Part shown: positions 9,105-18,365 of the stretch, in pieces
How the letters are laid out: the number at the start of each line of letters is the position of its first letter
How positions within the stretch are numbered: position 1 is the stretch's first letter
Source of the DNA: Halomonas campaniensis
Lineage (GTDB): Bacteria > Pseudomonadota > Gammaproteobacteria > Pseudomonadales > Halomonadaceae
DNA length: 64,000 nucleotides
Direction of reading: 5' to 3'
NCBI RefSeq assembly: GCF_002211105.1
Contig: NZ_JPUA01000019.1
Span: 53,917-117,916 of the forward strand
Position numbers and translations under genes: made by a program
Notes under the pieces: generated by a model
Seen by the model: only the letters and a program-made list of their open reading frames with translations
What the model was told of the DNA's origin: nothing
Databases searched by the model: none

Positions 9105-9412
9105 TGTGGATGTCTCGTTGGGGTAGGTGGGCATTTCATCTTGCGGCAGGAGTCGTTGCTAAAAGAGCTAGGTTTGCGACATTTGTTGCCTGATAAGCGA
9201 CATGGGGAAATAGTTAATGAACTTTTTTAATATCGATAATTAATTGTCTTTAGTTTTATTGGCCAAATAGTAAACCAATTTCTCAAGGTGAGTGATTTTT
9301 TGGCGCATTTTTTGCAATGTTTTAAGCGGGGCGGGGATTGTGATGCCAAGAGCTTGCCTCTTGGTGAGTTTTAAAAAAAGCTAAGTAGCACCCTTGAATG
9401 GGGAGAGGGAAA

Positions 9413-10465
9413 ATGAGAGATGGTTTTATTAGTAAATTAAAGAATAAAAACATGGCTTACCTGCACTCAGAGACTTCGAGTGAGTCATCTGTAAGGGTTA
9501 AGCGGGTGGCCTTCATACTGCTAGATCATTTCTCCATGATGTCTTTTACTGGCGCAGTCGATGCATTAGTTACCACGAACTTGATGAAATCGAATACTGC
9601 TTATGAAGTAGTCGTCGTTGCTGCTCAAGATAGAAGCGTGCTGTCGGATTTAGGGATTTGCATTGAGGCGGACGTAGCGCTATCGGCATTCGATCTCAAT
9701 CAGTATCAAGTGGATACGCTTATTGTATGTGGTGGGCTGCGTGTAAGGCCTCAGCCCATGCCTATCCTGCGAACGAGGTTAAAACAGGCAGATAGTCAAG
9801 GTGTGGTGCTGGGTGGGCTATGGAATGGTGCCTATTTTCTTGCCGAAGCAGGGCTATTGAGTGGCTATCAGTGTGCCTACCACCCCGATGGAAGGGCATT
9901 GATGGCAGAGGAGTTTTTAGATGTATCGGTCTCTAAGCGTAGTTTCATCGTTGACCGTAATCGTCTGAGTTGTGCGGGTGCGAGCAGCTCCCTAAGCATG
10001 ATGATCGAAATTGTCAGAAGTGACTGTGGTAATGATGTGGCCTGTGCCGTTGAAGAGATGTTGAGCTGTGATAAAGCCATTGAGGCTCCGGATATCTCGA
10101 CGATCAGCGTTGATCAAAACGGTACGCTACCTGAAGCGCTACAAACGGCTTTGCAGCTCATGAAAAATAATATCGAAGAGCCCTTATTGATGTCTGAGAT
10201 TGCCAAGTGGGTCAATATATCCAGGCGCCAACTGGAGCGACTATTTTGTCATCATGTGAATGCTAGCCCATCTCGGTACTATATGGAGTTGCGTTTAACG
10301 CGTGCCCGGCAGCTGTTACAGCAGTCCAGTAAGCCTATAGCCGAAGTGGCTGTTGCAACAGGTTTTGTCAGCATTTCTCACTTCCGGAACTGTTTTTATC
10401 AGCTCTTCGAAATGACGCCCACTCAGTTTAGAAAGTTGTGCCAAGCGGGAAGCACGTATGAGTAA
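9413..10465 (+). CDS. GlxA-type AraC family transcriptional regulator
   Basis: 350-residue regulator. Residues ~20-200 form a DJ-1/PfpI (class I glutamine amidotransferase-like) sensing domain (VKRVAFILLDHFSMMSFTGAVDAL; LIVCGG). Residues ~235-345 carry two helix-turn-helix motifs of the AraC/XylS type, ending with VATGFVSISHFRNCFYQLF. The start at 9413 has GGAGAGGG just upstream, whereas the Met at 9398 overlaps that ribosome site. The fold is shared with GbdR, CdhR and ArgR-type regulators that sense quaternary amines or amino acids. The divergent TRAP operon is the obvious target. Confidence 0.88.
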   Translation: MRDGFISKLKNKNMAYLHSETSSESSVRVKRVAFILLDHFSMMSFTGAVDALVTTNLMKSNTAYEVVVVAAQDRSVLSDLGICIEADVALSAFDLNQYQVDTLIVCGGLRVRPQPMPILRTRLKQADSQGVVLGGLWNGAYFLAEAGLLSGYQCAYHPDGRALMAEEFLDVSVSKRSFIVDRNRLSCAGASSSLSMMIEIVRSDCGNDVACAVEEMLSCDKAIEAPDISTISVDQNGTLPEALQTALQLMKNNIEEPLLMSEIAKWVNISRRQLERLFCHHVNASPSRYYMELRLTRARQLLQQSSKPIAEVAVATGFVSISHFRNCFYQLFEMTPTQFRKLCQAGSTYE

Positions 10466-10492
10466 CGGGTGGACAGACCTAAATGAAAAAAC

Positions 10493-10516
10493 AAAAGGAG
10501 CGCGAAGGCTCCTTTT
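10493..10516. terminator. Bidirectional intrinsic terminator
   Basis: Nine-base-pair stem AAAAGGAGC / GCTCCTTTT with a six-base loop, preceded by an A-tract and followed by T residues. It sits between the convergent AraC regulator and the TRAP system 2 operon. Confidence 0.8.
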
Positions 10517-10539
10517 GATAGTAACGGCGGGGAACTGAT

Positions 10540-11802
10540 TTAACCCCCCGACCAGCCCAGCATAATCGGCACGTAAACCACCAGCAGCAGCACCCCGATC
10601 AGCCCCAGCAGGTAAGGGATGATCGCCCGGGTGATGCGCTCCAGCGGTAGCTGGGTGATCGATGAGGCCACATAGAGATTGATCGCCACCGGCGGGGTAA
10701 TCATGCCGATGGAGAGCCCTACCACGATAATCAAACCAAAGTGGATCGGGTCAATCCCCAACTGCAGCACCAGCGGTAGCAGCACCGGCGTCAGAATAAT
10801 CAGCGCACTGGCGGTCTCAATAAACACCCCGGTGAGCAGAATAATCCCTACGATCAGCAGCATAATCACATAAGGGTTGGTAGAGAGTGACAGCACGGCC
10901 TGGGCAATCGCCCCCGGCACCTGCCAGCTAGACAGCGTCCAGCTCAACACCGCCGACATGGCAATCACCAGCATAATCACCGCGGTGGTCATCGCTGAGC
11001 GGATCAGCAGCTTATACACCTGCGGCAGGGTCAGATCACGGTAGACAAACAGCGACACCAGCATGGCGTAGTTCACCGCCACCACCGCTGCTTCTGAAGG
11101 GGTGAAGATGCCTGAGAAGATACCCCCCAGGATAATTACCGGCGTCATCAATCCCCAGCTGGCGTCTTTAAAGGTCGTCCAGATGGTTGCCAGCGATAGC
11201 GGCGTACCTTTGGGGTACTGGCGCTTATACGCCTGAGCAATGGCAATGGCCATTAATCCTAGTCCCATCGCTAGCCCTGGCAAAAAGCCGTTTAGAAACA
11301 GCTTGGAGACCGACTGCTGAGCGATCACCGCGTAGATGATCATCGGCACCGAGGGTGGTATCACCACCCCGATGGTGCCGCTGGCGGCGATCAAGCTGGC
11401 TGCTGATGCCGGGTCATAGCCTTTACGCTTAAGCTCCGGTACCAGGCTTGAGCCCACCGCTGCGGTGGTCGCGGCGCCAGAACCGGAAATCGCCGCAAAG
11501 AACATGCCCGCCATCACTGAGACCACCGAAAGCCCGCCGCGCATAAAGCCGACTAATGAATCAGCAAAGCTGACCAGCTTCTCGCTCACCTTACCCTGGG
11601 CCATTAAATCCCCGGCGAGGATAAACATTGGGATAGCCACCAGGGCAAAGGAGTTAATGCCCTGGAACATCTGCTGGGTGACCACCATCAGCGGCACGCC
11701 GGATTGATAGAGCGCATAGAGCGTGCTGGCGCCAATCGCAAAGGCAATCGGCACGCCCAGCAGCATAAACAGGAAGAACAGCCCAAACAGCAGCAGCGTC
11801 AT
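10540..11802 (-). CDS. TRAP transporter large permease (DctM family), system 2
   Basis: 420-residue polytopic membrane protein, 12 predicted helices. Family motifs include AISGSGAATTAAVG, GVVIPPSVPMIIYAV, TPSEAAVVAV and MITPPVAINLYVASS. It overlaps the upstream DctQ gene by four bases, showing tight coupling. It is the last gene of a leftward P-Q-M operon that is divergent from a GlcD-like flavin dehydrogenase gene, hinting that the imported compound is a hydroxy acid (inference from context). Confidence 0.94.
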   Translation of the reverse strand: MTLLLFGLFFLFMLLGVPIAFAIGASTLYALYQSGVPLMVVTQQMFQGINSFALVAIPMFILAGDLMAQGKVSEKLVSFADSLVGFMRGGLSVVSVMAGMFFAAISGSGAATTAAVGSSLVPELKRKGYDPASAASLIAASGTIGVVIPPSVPMIIYAVIAQQSVSKLFLNGFLPGLAMGLGLMAIAIAQAYKRQYPKGTPLSLATIWTTFKDASWGLMTPVIILGGIFSGIFTPSEAAVVAVNYAMLVSLFVYRDLTLPQVYKLLIRSAMTTAVIMLVIAMSAVLSWTLSSWQVPGAIAQAVLSLSTNPYVIMLLIVGIILLTGVFIETASALIILTPVLLPLVLQLGIDPIHFGLIIVVGLSIGMITPPVAINLYVASSITQLPLERITRAIIPYLLGLIGVLLLVVYVPIMLGWSGG

Positions 11803-12323
11803 AGGGACTCCTCCTGGGGCTGGGAGGTTTCACCGTTAATCAGCAGCTCAATGATATCGACCAGTGCGTACCAGGCCATAATCGCCGCGCAGATCGGCAT
11901 CACTGCGTAGACGTAGGTCATCGAAAGCCGCAGCGAGGCGGATTTCTGAAAGCTCTGCACCTGCATATAGCGGTAGCCGATCACGATCAGCGTGACCATA
12001 AAGGCCAGCACGATCAGCAGGGCGGCAATGCGGGCGATTTGGCGCAAGCGGCCGGGCAGGGCATCCACCACAAAGGTCACGGCAATATGCCGCCCGCGCT
12101 GAAACGCCAAGGTGCCGGCTAAGAAGGTGATCCACACCAGCAGAAAGCGGGCGACTTCTTCCGTCCAGCCCACCGCGGTGAATAGCACCCGGGAGACGAT
12201 CTGCAGGGTAATCACCGCAATCAGCGCCGCCATGCCCGCAAAGACCACGGGCTGGAGAATGGCGTCCAGAAAGCGTTCAGTACGCTGTAGCAGCGTTACC
12301 AATGGATGCGTGTGAGTGGGCAC
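11799..12323 (-). CDS. TRAP transporter small permease (DctQ family), system 2
   Basis: 174-residue four-helix membrane subunit with the characteristic WTEEVARFLLVWITFLAG segment and RGRHIAVTFVVDALP. The binding-protein gene ends one base before this start, and the DctM start overlaps its stop by four bases, so all three genes form one transcription unit. Confidence 0.93.
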   Translation of the reverse strand: MPTHTHPLVTLLQRTERFLDAILQPVVFAGMAALIAVITLQIVSRVLFTAVGWTEEVARFLLVWITFLAGTLAFQRGRHIAVTFVVDALPGRLRQIARIAALLIVLAFMVTLIVIGYRYMQVQSFQKSASLRLSMTYVYAVMPICAAIMAWYALVDIIELLINGETSQPQEESL

Positions 12324-13361
12324 TTACTTCACTTCCTCCTGGATGCGTTGCAGGTAATCGCCGAACTGGTCACCGTACTTCTCATACACTGGGGTGACGG
12401 CTTTCTGGAAGGCAGCGATATCGGGCGACTCGTTAATTTCCATGCCTGCCTCAGCCAAGTCGGCTAACTGCTCGGCTTCCATAATGGCATTTTGTTCTCT
12501 GGCATAGCTAGATGCTTCGCTGGCGGCATCGAGTACGATCTCCTGCACCTCCTCTTGAAGGCCGTTCCAGGCGGGTAAGCTCATAATGAAGATCGCTGGC
12601 GCATAGATGTGCCGCGTCATGGTGAGGTAGTCCTGAGTTTCCGCCAGGTTAAAGGCATGGATGGCGTTAACCGGGTTTTCCTGGCCATCAATCGTGCCTT
12701 GTTGCAGGGCGGTCAGCGCTTCTGTCCACGCCATGGGAACGGCATTGGCGCCGAGTTCCCGGAACGTATCCACATAGACCTCGTTCTCGATGACGCGCAG
12801 TGTCAGGCCGTCGAGATCCTGGGGCGCATTGATCGCGTGCTGGCTATTGGTGATATTGCGAAAGCCGCGCTCAGCAAACGCCAGCCCTTTAAGGTTCACA
12901 TCCTCTAATTTGCCCAGTATTTCCTGGCCGATCTCACCATCCAGCACAGAGTAGGCAGATTCGGCGGTAGGGAAGAGGAAAGGCAGCTCAAAAACCGAGA
13001 ACTCATCAACGAAGTTGGCCACCGGCCCGTTGGTGATCACGCCCATATCGACAGTGCCGATCTGCATGCCTTCCAGAATGGTGCGCTCGTCTCCCAGAGA
13101 GGCGTTGGGGAAGATCTCTACGGAGACCGCGCCGTCGGTCTGTTCGCTGACTAACTGCTGAAAGCGCTCGGCGGCGATATGGTAAGTATCTTCTGTATTT
13201 ACCACGGTCGCTAAGCGCAGGTTGGTAGGCGTTATTTCCTCTGCCTGGGCCATGAGCGGTAAACCAAACAGGCCAGCGCATAGCAATGTCAAGTTTAACT
13301 GTTTGAATTTACTTGTATAACAGGATGCGGCGTGAGCGGTGAAGCGGGCGTTGTGATTCAC
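12324..13361 (-). CDS. TRAP transporter substrate-binding protein (DctP family), system 2
   Basis: Periplasmic receptor, 345 residues. It starts with GTG at 13361 and has AGGAG eight bases upstream. The signal peptide is long at its N-terminus (about 40 residues, cleavage near MAQA-EEI). The ligand region contains LDGLTLRVIENEVYVDTFRELGANAVPM, with the conserved Arg of the family. It is a close paralogue of the orphan binding protein at 16124-17119: the stretch MQIGTVDMGVITNGPVANFV is identical in both. The promoter region is shared with the divergent FAD-linked dehydrogenase at 13645. Confidence 0.93.
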   Translation of the reverse strand: MNHNARFTAHAASCYTSKFKQLNLTLLCAGLFGLPLMAQAEEITPTNLRLATVVNTEDTYHIAAERFQQLVSEQTDGAVSVEIFPNASLGDERTILEGMQIGTVDMGVITNGPVANFVDEFSVFELPFLFPTAESAYSVLDGEIGQEILGKLEDVNLKGLAFAERGFRNITNSQHAINAPQDLDGLTLRVIENEVYVDTFRELGANAVPMAWTEALTALQQGTIDGQENPVNAIHAFNLAETQDYLTMTRHIYAPAIFIMSLPAWNGLQEEVQEIVLDAASEASSYAREQNAIMEAEQLADLAEAGMEINESPDIAAFQKAVTPVYEKYGDQFGDYLQRIQEEVK

Positions 13362-13644
13362 ATTATCTCCTAGTGGTGGCTGTTCTTATTGTCTTATTGG
13401 GCTTCATCTATATCACATCGAACTAACAGAGCAAATTACTTATTTTCATTCCACTATTCGCGATAATAATCCAAAAAATCTTTATAGATCTTAGGCTTGA
13501 GTGATTTAAAGGTTAGCGATAGCCTGCAAGCATTGACGATTGATTAACTGCCTTGGAAGGCGAGTGTAAGGCTTGGCCGATGGTGAGTCTTGATAACCAT
13601 GTTCTTACTAACCATGGCAACGCCAGCTAAAACAGGAATAACCA

Positions 13645-15036
13645 ATGGATAAGTTGCTTAACGACCTAGTAGCGGTAGTCGGCCCAGAAGGCGTGCTGCT
13701 CGGTGAAGATGTCTCCCAGCGTAGCGTCGACTGGTTTACCGGGGCGCCCTGTCGTGCCAAGGCCATTGTAAGGCCCCGCAACACCGAACAGCTTAGCAAA
13801 GTCATGGCCTTATGCTATCAGGCCGACCAGCTGGTGGTGACCCATGGCGGCATGACCGGCATTGTGCACGGGGGGGAAGCCAGCCCCGAGGAGTTGGTGG
13901 TTTCTCTGGAACTGATGAACCAGATCGAGGAGGTCGATCTGGTAGGCTCTACGATTCAGGTTCAGGCTGGGGTAACGCTCCAGCGTGTGCAGGAAGCCGC
14001 GGCAGAGATCGATATGCAGTTTCCGCTCGATCTCGGCGCCCGGGGCTCGTGCACCATTGGCGGCAATATCGCCACCAATGCGGGCGGCATACGGGTCATT
14101 CGCTACGGCATGATGCGCCAGCAAGTGCTGGGGCTGGAGGCCGTACTTAGCGATGGCACCGTGGTCAGCTCGCTGAACAAAATGCTCAAGAATAACGCTG
14201 GCTACGACCTCAAACAGCTATTTATCGGTAGCGAAGGCACGCTGGGTATCGTCACCCGCGCCGTGCTGCGGCTGCAGCCGCATATGCCCAGCGAGCAAAC
14301 TGCGCTGGTCGCGGTGCCCTCCTTCGATGCCTTGACCCAGCTGTTACGTAGGGTCTCCCAAGAGCTCGCCAATAGCCTTAGCGCCTTCGAGGCGTTGTGG
14401 AATAGCCACTACAGGCTGGTGACCACCGAGAGCGGCAAGCATGCGCCCCCGTTGGCCGACGACTCGCCTTTCTACGCGATCATCGAAACCCTGGGGCTAG
14501 ATGACGCCCAGGATACGGAGCACTTCTCTGAGATTCTGCAAAAGGCGATGGAAAACGGTTTGATTACAGATGCCGTGCTGGCCAGTTCCGGCGCCCAGCG
14601 CCAGGGCATCTGGGCGATCAGAGAGGATATCGAAGTGCTGGTGCACCAGCTGAAGCCGATGTTCTCCTATGATATCAGCCTGCCGATTCCCCATATGGAC
14701 GCGTACGTCGATACCCTGGATCAAAACCTCAAGGCGCAGTTTCCGCAAACAGGAAAAATGATCGTGTTCGGCCATCTTGGCGATGGCAACCTGCACATCA
14801 TGATCACGGTGCGCGACGACAGCCCGCAAAGCCGCCGCCAAGTTGAGCAGTTGGTTTACTCGCCCCTGAAAGAGTACGGCGGCTCGATCTCTGCCGAGCA
14901 CGGCATTGGTCTCGAAAAACGCGATTATCTAAGTATTTCCCGCTCCAGCGAGGAGATCGCTTTAATGAAGCGCATGAAAGTCGCTTTGGATCCCAAGCTA
15001 CTGTTGAATCGAGGTAAAGTCGTGGCAGTGGAGTGA
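13645..15036 (+). CDS. GlcD-like FAD-binding D-2-hydroxyacid dehydrogenase
   Basis: 463-residue flavoprotein of the vanillyl-alcohol oxidase/GlcD superfamily. The N-terminal FAD_binding_4 domain (residues ~35-215) has THGGMTG, GGNIATNAGG and IGSEGTLGIVTRAVL. The C-terminal FAD-linked oxidase domain has HLGDGNLH and SAEHGIGLEKRDYL, which supply the metal and substrate ligands in D-lactate and D-2-hydroxyglutarate dehydrogenases. No Fe-S cysteines or membrane segments are seen, so it is a stand-alone soluble dehydrogenase. It is divergent from TRAP system 2. Substrate candidates are glycolate, D-lactate or another D-2-hydroxy acid; context cannot decide. Confidence 0.9.
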   Translation: MDKLLNDLVAVVGPEGVLLGEDVSQRSVDWFTGAPCRAKAIVRPRNTEQLSKVMALCYQADQLVVTHGGMTGIVHGGEASPEELVVSLELMNQIEEVDLVGSTIQVQAGVTLQRVQEAAAEIDMQFPLDLGARGSCTIGGNIATNAGGIRVIRYGMMRQQVLGLEAVLSDGTVVSSLNKMLKNNAGYDLKQLFIGSEGTLGIVTRAVLRLQPHMPSEQTALVAVPSFDALTQLLRRVSQELANSLSAFEALWNSHYRLVTTESGKHAPPLADDSPFYAIIETLGLDDAQDTEHFSEILQKAMENGLITDAVLASSGAQRQGIWAIREDIEVLVHQLKPMFSYDISLPIPHMDAYVDTLDQNLKAQFPQTGKMIVFGHLGDGNLHIMITVRDDSPQSRRQVEQLVYSPLKEYGGSISAEHGIGLEKRDYLSISRSSEEIALMKRMKVALDPKLLLNRGKVVAVE

Positions 15037-15050
15037 GTTTGGCTATTTGA

Positions 15051-16016
15051 TTAAGGGTTGCCCAGGGCGGAGGGGGCTGGTGTCATCAGCTCCCGGGTTA
15101 ATTGCCGCAACCAGTGTATGCCAGGATCATGATCCTTCCTTTCATCCCAGCACAGGCAGACTTTGAACGCTGGGACGTCCAGGGGCAGAGCGTAGAACTT
15201 CAAGCTATTGTTGCGGCAAATGACCCTGGCCGCGCTCTCTGTCACCACGCAGAGCAGTGCTGTGGACACCAGTATTTCTTGCAGTGGATTGATGTAGGGC
15301 GTCTTGGCGACGATTTTCCGCTCTAACCCTAACTCCCGCAGTTTTTCATTGATTAACAGCGGGCTGTCCTCACGATGGGACAAAGCGACCTGGGGGGAGT
15401 TTAAAAACGCCTCAAGGGTAATGGCGCTACTCTTGCCATGAAAGGTCGCATCACCCACACAGCCAATCACATCGTCAAACAGGTACTCATGGTGAGAGGT
15501 GAGCGGCAAGGTTTCGAACTGCACCACCGCCAGGTCGATATCGTGTTCTTGAAGGACTTGCTGGGCGCCCTCTGCGCTCGCGATGCGCGTGGAGAGCATG
15601 TTGAAACACAAATCGGGCGCGTGTTCCAAACAGTGCTGGATAAGCTTGGGTTGCAGCTGTTGGCTGACATAGTCCACCAAACTGACCCGAAACTCCCGCT
15701 TTGAGGTGGCGGGCGAAAACTCGTTACTACTGTGAACTGCCTGATCGAGGTAGAACAGCCCTTTGGCTACGGCGGCATCCATCTGCCGGGCAAGCGGGGT
15801 CGGTTGCATGCCCTCCAATGTCTTGATGAAAAGCGGGTCATCCATTAACAGGCGGAGCTTTTTCAGCGAGTGGCTGACGGCCGGTTGCGTCAGGCAGAGC
15901 GCTTGTGCGGTGAGCGTCAAACTCCTTTTCCAATACAGCGTGTGAAAAACCAATAGTAAATTGAGATTGATCTTATTGAGCCTGTTCGCCAGCTTCGTAT
16001 GGGTGGTGTCAGCCAT
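15051..16016 (-). CDS. LysR family transcriptional regulator
   Basis: 321-residue regulator. The N-terminal winged helix (residues ~20-80: NLLLVFHTLYWKRSLTLTAQALCLTQPAVSHSLKKL) is canonical LysR, and the remainder is a two-lobed ligand domain. It lies convergent to the GlcD-like gene and downstream of the orphan TRAP binding protein, on the same strand as the latter. The likely role is control of the hydroxy-acid uptake and oxidation genes around it; the inducer is unknown. Confidence 0.88.
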   Translation of the reverse strand: MADTTHTKLANRLNKINLNLLLVFHTLYWKRSLTLTAQALCLTQPAVSHSLKKLRLLMDDPLFIKTLEGMQPTPLARQMDAAVAKGLFYLDQAVHSSNEFSPATSKREFRVSLVDYVSQQLQPKLIQHCLEHAPDLCFNMLSTRIASAEGAQQVLQEHDIDLAVVQFETLPLTSHHEYLFDDVIGCVGDATFHGKSSAITLEAFLNSPQVALSHREDSPLLINEKLRELGLERKIVAKTPYINPLQEILVSTALLCVVTESAARVICRNNSLKFYALPLDVPAFKVCLCWDERKDHDPGIHWLRQLTRELMTPAPSALGNP

Positions 16017-16123
16017 CAGGCGTGTCTCTTGGTTGGAAGGGCCGTTCCTGCGCGGGAACAGCCCTCAGCCACTGCTGTAAAAGCACTGTATCTAATGTCG
16101 GGCTTGCCTCGATGGGAAGCGAA

Positions 16124-17119
16124 TTACTTGAGCGCTTCCTGGATGCGCGGCAGGTAATCACCGAACTGCTCGCCGTACTTCTCATACACCGGCTCGACAG
16201 CGGCTTGGAAGGCCTCCATATCTGGATCGTCGTTGATCTCCATGCCCGCATCGCGCAGGGCCTGCAGCTGTTCGCTCTCCATCTCTGCATTCACTTGGCG
16301 CTCATGCTCCGCTGCTTCCTGTGCGGCTGCGAGCAGTACCTCTTGGGCGTTTTCAGGCAGTTGGTTCCAGGCGGGCATACCCATCACAAAAATTGCTGGG
16401 GCGTAGGTGTGGCGGGAGAGGGTCATGTAGTTCTGGGTTTCATCCAGGTTGAACGAGTGGATCACGTTCACCGGGTTCTCCTGGCCGTCGATGGTGCCCT
16501 GCTGCATGGCGGTCAGCGCTTCAGTCCACGCCATGGGAATCGCGTTGGCGCCCAGCTCGCGGAAGGTATCGGTGTAGACCGGGTTCTCCATCACGCGGAT
16601 ACGCAGGCCGTCCAGGTCTTCCGGCGAGTTTACGGCGCGTTCGCTGTTGGTCAGGTTGCGGAAACCGCGTTCGGCGTAGGCCATGCCTTTCAGATTCACC
16701 TCAGAAAGCTTATCGAGCAGCTCCTGGCCAATCGGGCCATCGAGCACCTCATAAGCGGCTTCCGGGGAGGGGAACAGGAAAGGCAGTTCGAACACCGCCA
16801 TCTCTTCGACAAAGTTGGCTACCGGCCCGTTGGTGATGACGCCCATATCCACGGTGCCGATCTGCATGCCTTCCAGCAAAGTACGCTCGTCACCCAGTGA
16901 GGCGTTGGGGTAGATCTCGATATCCACCTTGCCTTCGGTGCGCTCTTCTACCAGCTCTTCAAATTTGGTGGCGGCGATGTGGAAACCGTCCTGCTCATTG
17001 ACCACGTGGGCCAGGCGCAGAGTGACGGGATCCATATCAGCAAAATCAGCGGCGTTCGCGGCGCTCACCAGCGCCAGGGAGATGCCCAGAGCCAGCGTGC
17101 TACGTGCAAATGTTTTCAT
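16124..17119 (-). CDS. Orphan TRAP substrate-binding protein (DctP family)
   Basis: 331-residue periplasmic receptor with a clean signal peptide (KTFARSTLALGISLALVSAANA-AD). The open frame extends to 17176, but the start at 17119 gives the normal signal peptide. No permease genes adjoin it. It is strongly similar over its whole length to the system 2 receptor at 12324, including the C-terminal VEPVYEKYGEQFGDYLPRIQE. It therefore probably docks on the same DctQM pair, widening the substrate range. The next gene upstream is a tRNA on the other strand. Confidence 0.9.
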   Translation of the reverse strand: MKTFARSTLALGISLALVSAANAADFADMDPVTLRLAHVVNEQDGFHIAATKFEELVEERTEGKVDIEIYPNASLGDERTLLEGMQIGTVDMGVITNGPVANFVEEMAVFELPFLFPSPEAAYEVLDGPIGQELLDKLSEVNLKGMAYAERGFRNLTNSERAVNSPEDLDGLRIRVMENPVYTDTFRELGANAIPMAWTEALTAMQQGTIDGQENPVNVIHSFNLDETQNYMTLSRHTYAPAIFVMGMPAWNQLPENAQEVLLAAAQEAAEHERQVNAEMESEQLQALRDAGMEINDDPDMEAFQAAVEPVYEKYGEQFGDYLPRIQEALK

Positions 17120-17263
17120 ATTATTGTGTTCCCAATGGACTAAGGTGCAGAAGTGCTCCCAAAGCATGCACCACACCAGGGAAAACGGTCAATTGACTAA
17201 AGGTACTCAAGCGCCATACGGCTGGACACAGCGCCCCTGCACAGTTACGATACGCACCCACAA

Positions 17264-17340
17264 GCGCCCGTAGCTCAGTTGGATAGAGTATCGGCCTCCG
17301 AAGCCGAGGGTCGCAGGTTCAAATCCTGCCGGGCGCGCCA
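17264..17340 (+). tRNA. tRNA-Arg (anticodon CCG)
   Basis: Complete 77-nt cloverleaf. The acceptor GCGCCCG pairs with CGGGCGC; there is a D-arm GCTC..GAGT, anticodon stem TCGGC/GCCGA with loop CTCCGAA (CCG at positions 34-36), and T-arm GCAGG-TTCAAAT-CCTGC. The CCA is encoded. The 3' end plus five flanking bases recurs in degenerate form at 30723-30758, making this a candidate integration site. Confidence 0.96.
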
Positions 17341-17345
17341 AATTG
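17310..17345 (+). repeat. Left direct repeat (att-like), tRNA-Arg 3' end
   Basis: 36-bp segment covering the T-arm, 3' acceptor, CCA and AATTG flank of tRNA-Arg. It matches 30723-30758 at 32 of 36 positions in direct orientation. The pair brackets 13.4 kb containing the AT-rich accessory genes. It could be the core of an old site-specific integration, or the trace of a second decayed tRNA gene. Confidence 0.5.
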
Positions 17346-17385
17346 AAACCCTGAGCAGCTATTATCTTCTGCTTAGGGTTTTTTT
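17346..17385 (+). terminator. Intrinsic terminator of tRNA-Arg
   Basis: Stem AAACCCTGAGCAG / CTGCTTAGGGTTT (one G-T pair) followed by a run of T residues, beginning six bases after the tRNA CCA end. Confidence 0.85.
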
Positions 17386-17477
17386 GTTGTAGCTACCTAC
17401 TTCGAGACGGTTGCAAGTAGAAGTGATGGCAGACTATATTAATTCTAATGCGGTTGATATGCGGTTTTGGTGAAAAA

Positions 17478-18365
17478 ATGCATGAATCTAAAAGGAATGC
17501 TCAGCTTTTTACGAGTAGGCGAATCAATGAAATTGCCGCTGGGGATCTAAGCTTTCTATTAGAGATAGCCGCTGTGCATGAAAAGAAGTTGCCGGATTTC
17601 TTTACAGTGTTGGATGTTTTTGAGCTTTGTTTCCTTGAATTGTCTAAAAGTTATAGGGCTGAGTATTATTTTAAAAACACGGTCGCAAGGAAGATACTGT
17701 TTGGAATTCATTCTTTAAATACTGCAACTGTTATTCCTGAATTTCGTGTTGGAAAAAATAAAGCTGATTGCGTAGTTTTGAACGGAAGAAGTGTCTGCTA
17801 CGAAATAAAATCAAGTTATGATAATTTATCGCGGTTGCCTGATCAATTAGCATCATATAAAAAGATATTTGATGAAGTTTTTGTTGTGACTAGTCATGAA
17901 CATTTAGAAAAGGTGTTTGAAAATATTCCACTAGATGTTGGAGTTATTGAGTTAACTAAAAGAAACACTTTGAGTGTTTTAAGAAGTGCTAGCCGTAATA
18001 GCGAGCCCGTCGATGTTCCAGTTTTGATGAAGTCGTTGCGATTAAAAGAATATAAAGAAATGGTGCGTTTAGCTACTGGAAAAATGCCATTGGAGAACAA
18101 TACAGAAGTTTTTGAAAGATGTGAAAAAGAGCTTTCGAAAATCCCATCCAACATAATTAGAGGACTTTTTTGTAAGGTGCTCAAGGAAACAAGAAAAGTT
18201 GATAAGGATTATGTGACTAAACTTCCTGAGTCCTTGTTGATGGCTGGGATTAGCTATACCCTTAAGCAGGGTAATAGAAGGTCACTGATAAAAAATTTAA
18301 AGATAAATTTAAGTAAGGAAATGCTATGTACTACCCAATTCTTAGAGGTAAGCAGTTTGAGCTAA
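17478..18365 (+). CDS. sce7726-family protein, predicted PD-(D/E)xK nuclease-like
   Basis: 295 residues. I recognise this as the sce7726 family, a group without a known function that is usually paired with sce7725. Residues ~84-115 show the pattern of a restriction-endonuclease core: a Glu (E88), then KADCVVLNG with D97, and CYEIKSS with E109 and K111. This fits the D..ExK metal site, so nuclease activity is an inference. GGTGA five bases upstream favours the start at 17478 over the in-frame Met at 17448. The gene is AT-rich, unlike the rest of the window, and its 3' end overlaps the next gene by 40 bases, so the two are co-translated. It lies directly downstream of tRNA-Arg. Confidence 0.8.
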   Translation: MHESKRNAQLFTSRRINEIAAGDLSFLLEIAAVHEKKLPDFFTVLDVFELCFLELSKSYRAEYYFKNTVARKILFGIHSLNTATVIPEFRVGKNKADCVVLNGRSVCYEIKSSYDNLSRLPDQLASYKKIFDEVFVVTSHEHLEKVFENIPLDVGVIELTKRNTLSVLRSASRNSEPVDVPVLMKSLRLKEYKEMVRLATGKMPLENNTEVFERCEKELSKIPSNIIRGLFCKVLKETRKVDKDYVTKLPESLLMAGISYTLKQGNRRSLIKNLKINLSKEMLCTTQFLEVSSLS

